Positions 56,969 through 64,000 of a stretch of DNA of 64,000 nucleotides are shown here, piece by piece. Numbering within the stretch: the first letter of the stretch is position 1; each line of letters begins with the position of its first letter. Below the pieces are notes generated by a model, which was given only the letters and a program-made list of their open reading frames with translations, had not been told where the DNA came from and did not search any database. Source of the DNA: Flammula alnicola (taxonomy: Eukaryota > Basidiomycota > Agaricomycetes > Agaricales > Strophariaceae). Position numbers and translations under genes: made by a program. The DNA lies in NCBI GenBank assembly GCA_015499995.1, contig JADNRV010000184.1, forward strand, positions 34,987-98,986. The letters are read 5' to 3'.

Positions 56969-59900
56969 CTACGAAGGCGGAGCCTGGATGCCAACAACAG
57001 GGCTCAACCACGACTCATAGTCCGCCTCATTGGTAGAGTCACCAGTGACCTTCAACGCCCGAAGGAGGACGCGATAAGACCCGTTAGGGATCGTAGTACC
57101 ATTGGCGAAAGTAGGTACAGAAAAGAAGAGGCTGCTGAAGCCCAAGCCCCCGGTGCTTGTATCCTATTTATTATTTACTCGTTAGTCGAAAAGGAGAAAA
57201 AAAGGTATATCACAGAAATGTCAACGCACATCGTCGTTACGTGAAATGAAGTCTAACTCTGCCAGGGCACCGACGAGCTTAACCTGTGCGAAGGAGCCAC
57301 CATTGTGAGGCGAAGGGAAGCTGAAGAAGGGCGAGCCGCCGAAAGCACGAGTAGTGATCGTTGGCTTGAAGTTGATGTTGGAATTGACGAGGTCAATGCG
57401 CAAATCAGGCGTTCCGAATGCCAATCTAACATATTCCATTGAGCATTCATTTCCAGAGAAATCCAAGGAGAAGAAGAATACACACCTGAACACAAGAGTA
57501 GGTGCATCACCATTCACGAACGTGAAATTCGTCGGACCAGCCTGTACGTTTCCTGAAGCATCCAACAACGTAGGAATGGGAACACCGAAGAACACATCAG
57601 TGTCATCTATAACCTGTTTGGCCTTCAAACTGCCTGCAAGCCCGAGGTAGCTGACGTGGAAAGTATCAGCCACTGTAGGCCCAACGACTTGGATGAAACC
57701 AGAGAAGACAGGGAACGTGGTCGAGTCGAGTCCTGTTGGAGGCTTGAAGACGGCGACGACGGTCTGAGTTTGGCCTGGGCGGACGGTAAACGATGATGGG
57801 ACAAGAGTGACAGATGCTGCAGTGGAGGACAGGGGCACTGGGCCGTCGGATGCAAAGATGGTACCCTGAAAGGTAGGTTTGAATGTTAAAGGCATGAATA
57901 CAATTGGAAGGAGGTACTAGAAAGAAAACTGACGGCTTGAACTGTTAATGCCGTACCGGCAGGAACGTGCTGGAGCTTGAAGGTCTTGGCTTTCGTGTCT
58001 GTGTTCTTGACGGTGAATGTTTGGCTATGTCGATGCAAAAAAAAAAGTGTGAAAACGACAAAAAGCACTAATAGGATAATTCTTACAGTGGCTTGAAATT
58101 TGCGGTATCGTTCAAGATCAATTCTCCAGGCGACACTATAGTCGTAGCGTGAACCGCATTAAAGACATTGATCAAACCCGCTCCTTGTTGAGTCAAAGTT
58201 TGGAGAGGGTCGCCATCCGTGTGGCTGGATGGAATCATCTGGGCCGTTGTCTCGAATAAAGTTCTTGCGCCAGCAGCCACGGCGGCGGATCTTCCTTTGA
58301 CACCAAGGAGCAGGGCAGAACTGGCAGCGACGAAAGGCGTAGCCATGGATGTGCCTGATAAAACAGCGAAAGAACCGAGAGGTACAGGGAAGGTCGACAG
58401 AATGTTGCCTCCAGGAGCAGCTACGGCGGGCTTGAAGAAGAAATCGTTGGATGGGCCGTAACTAGAGGTTTGGAGTACCAGCATAAGCCGCAGAAAAAAA
58501 TCACAGTAACTCGGTCAAAGATACCTGGTGAAGGAAGAAATGAGGCCTCCACTGGGGTCAGGGAAATTGAAGGATCCGCCAACTTGAGGGAAGGAGACAG
58601 TAACGGGTACTCCTGCAGCAAATTGTTGAACAAGCTACGGTCCAGCACAGTAAAATCAATGGCCATTAAAACGGAAAAGAAAGACACTCACGAATTCACC
58701 ATCAGGGGCTTGTATCAGTACGGCAGTGAAGTTGCCAACAGCGATGCCAGCAAATCCATTTCCATTGCTAAAATAAATGGTCGACTTTTCGTCGCAGCTA
58801 AGAAAAAAATAGCAGCATACTCATAGATAAACGTAACGTTGCCTCCTTTCGCAGCGACATTTGTCAGCTTTTGAACCTAGATCAGGGAAACACAGTCAAT
58901 ATGGTCTCTCGAACAGAAATACCAGGCTACTTACAAACGTGCAGGTACCACGGCGAACGACGACCAAGAATTTCGACAAGTCAGGAGTGCTATCCGGAAG
59001 CGGGTTGCATGCATCATCGACGATCGTCGTATCATTCGAAGTGGCGAAAATAGGGAGACTGCCCACAACGGGAAGAGGGAAAGTAGCGAAGTAGGTAATG
59101 GGGTCGTGTTGGACGCCAGACAAGGTAGCGTTTTGTAGAGGAATGATGGTGCTGTTCGAGAATGTAGTCAGCACACATAAATTCATGAAGTAGGAGCAAG
59201 TTCTGACTTGTCAAGACTGGCAACAGAGATAGCATTGATAGCATTTCCCGGACTGGAAGTAAACCAAGATCCAAAAGCACCCTGTCGTAAGTAGAATCCA
59301 TCAGAAGATAGAACGAAAATCAATTTAGTGTCTGAACGTACATCATTTCCTGCAGCAATAGTGACGATCGTGCCTTGGCCAGCGATTCTGCTTGAAACAA
59401 CGGAGCTTGTGCTCTCGGTCCAGCCATCTGCACCGCCCAAAGACATAGTGAGGATATCTTGGCCTTCGCTGACACCTCGGAGGAGTGCTTCTACGAGAAC
59501 TGTGCAACGCTGAATCTTCAACTTGTTTGGGGTAGCAGAAAAAGGACACTTACTGTCGTCTGTAACGGAGCCTGAGCAACCAAAAACTCTGTATGCACTG
59601 ATAGATGCGCCGAAGGCGACTCCACTGATGTTGAATTGGTTTCCTGGGTTGGCGCCGATGATACCCTATGAGAGTAAAATAAATGAATGAATATTCGATT
59701 CAAAGTTCTAGTGCAGAGACGTCGAAGAAACCTCACTCCAACATGCGTTCCGTGTCCTTCGTGCAAGGTCAGTAAACGAGCATTCTAGCCGATCGAAGGA
59801 AATGACACCCACCATTACACTGATCCAAAGGATCGGGATCCGGCATAGGCGTGTTCTCACCTATTAAAAATAACTTTCAGCGCATCTTTGGATTGGGTGA

Positions 59901-60792
59901 TTATTATGCGCGTACCGGTGTAGGCGTCTCCAACAAAGTCAAAACCTCCAATGACCTTGTGGCCAGGGCCAAAACCTCCTCCAAGGAGAGGATGTGTGTA
60001 ATCAATGCCAGTATCGATGCTAGAGATTGGAAGGACGAGGTTAATTCTGTGATAGAGTCCAAGGGTACTTCAGCTTACATTCCAATCTTGATGCCTGTTC
60101 CAATGATTCCTTGAGCATGAAGCTTGTCTACTCCCTGTTACGTGTAATTGTATGAGCACATCTTCCAAAATACGTTGAGAAAATGTGCGTACAGTGAGTA
60201 TATGCGTCGACTCAGAATCCGGAGGAACCTCTGGGTCATTCACGCCTGTAACAACGTGAGATTTCACCGGCCTGTGAGATCATGAGTTCAGCAAAGGAAG
60301 TGATGTAAATAAGTCAATTTACGGACTTCGGAGAATCAATTCGCACTACAGGGCGGATGGCCTTGACTCCTGGGGTACTGGCGATTGCAGCGACATCCTG
60401 GAAAATTTCAGCTTGACAGAAAGCTGGCCCAGGCTATCTAAGCACACCTGAGGAGTGTTGACAGTCAAAGCTGCCACCAACAAAGAGGCCAGACGCGTCG
60501 AACTCTTTGGTAACGTCAAAGCCAACGCCCGCTCTTGGAGAGAAGCATATACAGCATCCAGAGACTGCCAATTTGAATATCAGTAGAATTTATTAAATAA
60601 TCAATTATCGACATACGCGGGGGAAAGACCGTTTCGTAGGGATACTCGAAAGCTCATCGACCTCGATGATGAATTGATTAGGACGGCCGGTATGTTGGTG
60701 ACTTTCTTGATGTTTGAAATAGGGAAGACTCCAAATACCAAGCTCGCGCTGAGCAAGGTCGGAAGCAGAGCCCAGTAAGTTACGGACTTCAT
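56969..60792 (-). CDS. Secreted subtilisin-like serine protease (S8, with PA domain)
   Basis: Intron-rich gene. The start at 60792 gives a signal peptide (MKSVTYWALLPTLLSASLVF). After a propeptide (ending VRIDSPK, about 60330), the catalytic domain reads SSIDTGIDYTHPLLGGGFG (Asp), NGHGTHVGGIIGANPG (His), DILTMSLGGADGW, TIVTIAAGND, and SGTSMATPFVAAS (Ser). A PA-domain insertion (SKFLVVVRRGTCTF, NGNGFAGIAVGN) lies before the Ser. The C-terminal region is beta-rich (FTVKNTDTKAKTFKLQ, GSYRVLLRALKVTGD), like Fn3-type domains. The product is a large extracellular protease. Near 60690 the leader frame (ISNIKKVTNIP) and the propeptide frame (GRPNQFIIEVDELSS) differ by one base with no possible intron, which suggests a frameshift or a base-call error. 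Confidence 0.85.
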
Positions 60793-62322
60793 GGTTGGCG
60801 AAAGGAGGCTGACAAGCCAAGGCCTAAGAAGGATGACCTTGTCATACTGCAAAGGTAGGGCTTATATAGTGGGAAGGCGGGAAGACAAGACAAGAGACTA
60901 CACATGCGACTCTGAGAACGGGAGCACGATGCTATATTTCGGGTGGCAATGATTCCCGAAGAACAGGAACAATCCAATGGGCGACATTACTGATGTATTG
61001 CATCATCAACCGCGCAGTGTCCGGTATGTACAAGGAACAGGGAACGCGTTGGTTATCTGCCAAAGGACGCCAAGTCGGAAGACTTGTGGAAGGCGACTAT
61101 GAACAGAGAGCGGTTGCCAACTTGCCCCCGCAAGAGAGCACGGCAACGCATCTCATTGACGACGCTCAAACGAGCGAGATATCGGGGAACCCAAAGCTGC
61201 TACCACATATTTACGTTTCTTTGAGCGAATCCTGATGCGTTTAATTTGTCTCTGCTCTCACCTGGAAGACAATCCACATGGCGCACAATGCAAGTCCGAG
61301 TTCTTGCTTCTCGAGGCAGTGGTTTTAGTTGAATTCCGTCAACTCCGTCAACATCATTATTTAGCCGGTGGGCTTTCGCCTGCTCGCGCTATTTGTGAGC
61401 ACACGATCCCACCCCCACACTTTTATATCTGTTTTCACAGCTGATCAGCAACACAGTGGCAAAAACTTTATATCTTTCCTCGGTAGCTCTCATGCGATAA
61501 GCCCTCGGGCTCACTAAGGGCGACAATCGCGATCAGCTGGCCAAGAAGGAGGAAGTGTGAGAGCAGAACACAAGGTCAGGACCAGAGTTTTGGATAAAGC
61601 CAAGATGAAAGCGGAAGGAAATCAAGAGACGCATGCACATCACGTGGTCATATTGACGGACGCGTCCCGACATTCTTACCTAATATACTGCACACAGCAC
61701 AAATGCCGGCTCACCTATTATAGTTGTAGTTCATGTGGAAAATTAAATAAATTAAATAAAAATTAAATAAATTAAATAAAAATTAAATAAATTAAATTGA
61801 GAGAGAGAAAAGAGAACCCAACACAACCTCTCAGCGGCAGAATAAATTAATATAAATTACGCAAAATGTACCCTCATGGATGCTAGTTTATTGTAGCATA
61901 GAGATCCAAAATTTTCTCAAGCGCTTTGCGTCCCAATGTATCTCGGACCATCAAATTCCATGTCCACACAAAATGCACATATTTTTTCTCTCGCGCTTTG
62001 CGCGACCTTAAGAAAAGACTACCAATAAAACATGGTTGTATTTGACAGACATGGCCTAAATTAATTGCATGGAATCTTTGCTACATACTGACTGGATTTA
62101 ATTTCCAGTGAAAATTCAAGGCAAAATTTTCAATTTTTCCTCTACTTTCAGGGTTTCACTTTTTAAGATTTGAGCCTCAATACATAATTCTACATGTGTC
62201 TCTGAATTCTCAGGATTTTTTTGGGCTTGATCCTATGTTTTCTCATGTGCAAGTATGCAATCAGGATGTAGGAAAGGTCACCCAGAGCAGAATTTCACAT
62301 TTGTGGTCAAAAAAAGCATGCA
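60793..62322. other. Intergenic region with an A/T minisatellite
   Basis: Upstream of the protease gene and up to the copia LTR there is no recognisable gene. Small frames at 60993-61444 look non-coding. From about 61800 the DNA is very AT-rich, and it holds two CGCTTTGCG-containing sequences near 61925 and 61995. Confidence 0.45.
61738..61797. repeat. 20-bp A/T-rich tandem repeat, three units
   Basis: Three near-perfect copies of a 20-base unit of the type AAAAATTAAATAAATTAAAT stand in a row. It is a simple minisatellite. Confidence 0.8.
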
Positions 62323-62561
62323 TATTGAGAATATAGATAGTAAACTTGTATATTCCGCATCTCCTCGACATCTTTATATACATTGTACATATGTAACTAG
62401 AATGTACTACAGTGTTCTACAAAAAACGAAATAAGGAAATTGTAAGTTATGTTGTACCAACTGAGTCATTGACTGAATCATAAGAAAGAAAGAGAAAGTT
62501 CTCATATACTCTAGCAGAGTCCATGAGTGGATGTGTGGAATGTCCGAGCACATTCTCAACA
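62323..62561 (-). repeat. 3' LTR of a Ty1/copia retrotransposon
   Basis: In the minus orientation it starts TGTTGAGAAT right after a polypurine tract (AAGGGGGAG, at 62562-62570) and ends ATTCTCAATA, giving a TG...TA LTR with inverted ends (one mismatch from the usual CA). It contains GTATATAAAG, a TATA-like promoter. The length is 239 bp. It begins 21 bases downstream of the pol stop codon, as expected for a 3' LTR. The other LTR lies outside the window. Confidence 0.85.
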
Positions 62562-62582
62562 CTCCCCCTTGCACGGACATAC

Positions 62583-64000
62583 CTAGATGACTCCAATCTC
62601 GTATGTTAGATCTTGATGGATGACCCGAGGTAATCCTTTCGTGAATAAGTCAGCGAGGTTGTCGGCAGTATTGATGTAGACCATGTTGAGGGTTCCGTCT
62701 TGTACGAGATCGCGTAGGAAATGCAATGATATGTCGATATGCTTTGTCTTCGAGTAGAATTCCGGGTGATGAGCGATCGAGACGGCGGCTTGGTTGTCCG
62801 AGAAAATAGTCGAGGTGGTAGGAATAGAGATTCCGAGTTCTGTGAATAAAGATCGATGCCAGAGTACCTGTTTTGCGCAGTGGGTCGCAGCTGTGTACTC
62901 GGCTTCGGCAGTTGAGAGTGCTACAGTAGTCTGTTTCTTCGCGCTCCAGGCGACGGCGCCTCCAGCGAGCGTGAAAATGTATCCGCTGATAGATTTCCTG
63001 TCGGCATCAGACGCCCAATCAGCGTCGCAATATATATTGAGTTTTTCGTCGAGTTCTTCGTGTGCGTCGCCGTAGGTAAGCGCCTGCGTGCGTGTGCCTT
63101 TAAGATATCGAAAAATTCGTTTAACGGCAGTCCAGTGTTGCATTTGAGGGTTCTTCGTGAATTGTGCGAGTTTCTGGACTGCGTAGGCAATGTCTGGTCG
63201 CGTTCCTATTGCCAGATACATAAGAGAGCCTATGAGCGTCGCATAGCTCGCCGAGGCTTGTCCTGACTGCTCCCCTGCTCGTCCGGTTCGTTGTTGCTAG
63301 TTTCTGGGTCATCGAGTTTCACGTTTGGGTCCATAGGTGTAGAGACGGGGTTGACATCCTCAAGACCGAATTTCTTGAGTAGCTGGTCAATGTAAGCAGT
63401 CTGGGAGATGGATATAGTGTTGGTGTCGATATTCTGTATGATTTTCATGCCTAATAAGATCGAGGGTCGTCCCAGTGATTTAATATCGAATTTCTGCCGT
63501 AGTTGCGTCTCCACGAGGTCATTACGAGCGCTGGAGCTCGCAATAGATAATATGTCATCTACCCAAACGACTAGGACCTCGAAATCGTCGCCTTCTTGTC
63601 GTTTGTAGCAGCAGTAGTCGCTTTTTAGGCGCTGGAATCCGATATTTTTCATTGCTGTATCGAATTCCTTGTTCCAGACATTTCCGGCCTGTTTGAGTCC
63701 ATAAAGCGAGCGCCTAAGTCGACAGACACGCCCTGTACCGTCGTTAAATCCAGGTGGCTGTCGCATGTAAAGTTCTTCTTGAATATAGCCGTTTAGATAA
63801 GCGCCCTTGACGTCGAGTTGGCGTAAATCCCAATGGTGAACTGCTGCCAGTGCAAGTAGCGTGCGCAATGTTTCGAAGCGCATAACGGGTGCGAATGTTC
63901 CGTCGTTGCTGTAATCGGTCCCAGGTTTCTGCGAGAAACCTTGTGCGACTAGGCGAGCCTTGAACTTTGTTATTTTTCCTTCTCCATCGCGTTTCTTGTT
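62583..64000 (-). pseudogene. Ty1/copia Pol, RT and RNase H part (5' end outside window, one frameshift)
   Basis: Runs in from the right edge. The RT reads KARLVAQGFSQKPGTDY, QLDVKGAYLNGYIQEELYM, RLRRSLYGLKQAGNVW and VVWVDDILSIAS with the catalytic VDD. RNase H reads NIYCDADWASDADRKSISGY, VALSTAEAEYTAATHCAK and HIDISLHFLRD, then ADLFTKGLPRVIH to the stop at 62583. Between EPDEQG and ASYATLIGSLMYL, at a four-G run near 63275, the frame shifts by one base. The gene is otherwise well preserved, so the copy is recent, and its frame is either broken or miscalled. Gag, protease and integrase would lie outside the window. Confidence 0.88.

Noticed and set aside
61925..62010. Paired CGCTTTGCG-containing sequences that could suggest a tandem array or CRISPR-like repeat
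   Set aside because: Only two short copies occur, without regular spacing, and CRISPR arrays are not expected in a fungal nuclear genome.

Overview
This window is nuclear DNA from a filamentous basidiomycete, most likely an Agaricomycete (mushroom-forming fungus). The evidence is short (about 45-75 nt) GT-AG introns in nearly every gene, a FunK1-type fungal kinase, mushroom-type F-box/LRR proteins, a Zn2Cys6 regulator, a DUF6593 protein and a DIRS-type tyrosine-recombinase retrotransposon. I cannot place it to genus.

Layout. 1-7.2 kb: two tandem paralogues of a Zn2Cys6 transcription factor on the minus strand, the first cut by the window edge, separated by a short Tc1/mariner-like relic with a TA target duplication. 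7.3-8.9 kb: a FunK1 kinase whose end abuts a repeat block. 8.9-16.9 kb: a transposon nest. Three copies of a 220-232 bp repeat flank a 1293 bp reverse-transcriptase/RNase H fragment that is an equal-length inverted copy of part of an adjacent, apparently complete DIRS-like element (spliced Gag, RT-RNase H, tyrosine recombinase). 17.7-37.3 kb: dense housekeeping region with a Mg-chelatase-like protein, a single-pass membrane protein, VPS53 (GARP tethering complex), a Yippee protein, an F-box relic, a Ctr copper transporter, proteasome alpha-3, gluconokinase and a DUF6593 protein. 37.9-49.4 kb: CHZ1 histone chaperone, a 2.1 kb gene-poor gap, a seven-helix receptor, an F-box/LRR gene, a ZCCHC9/Air-like zinc-knuckle protein, an aldo/keto reductase and a pterin dehydratase-like protein. 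49.7-50.5 kb: a MITE-like inverted-repeat element. 51.5-60.8 kb: CCR4 deadenylase, mevalonate diphosphate decarboxylase and a secreted subtilisin. 62.3-64 kb: the 3' end of a Ty1/copia element with its LTR.

The genes do not form a pathway or an obvious secondary-metabolite cluster; it is ordinary euchromatin with two transposon-rich ends. The most unusual points are a 6-nt microexon that splits the zinc finger of both transcription factors, a proteasome gene with coding exons of 3, 16, 27 and 15 nt, the precise inverted RT duplication, a GC-AG intron, and single-base frameshifts in several otherwise well-preserved genes, which may be assembly errors. I found no convincing new biological system.
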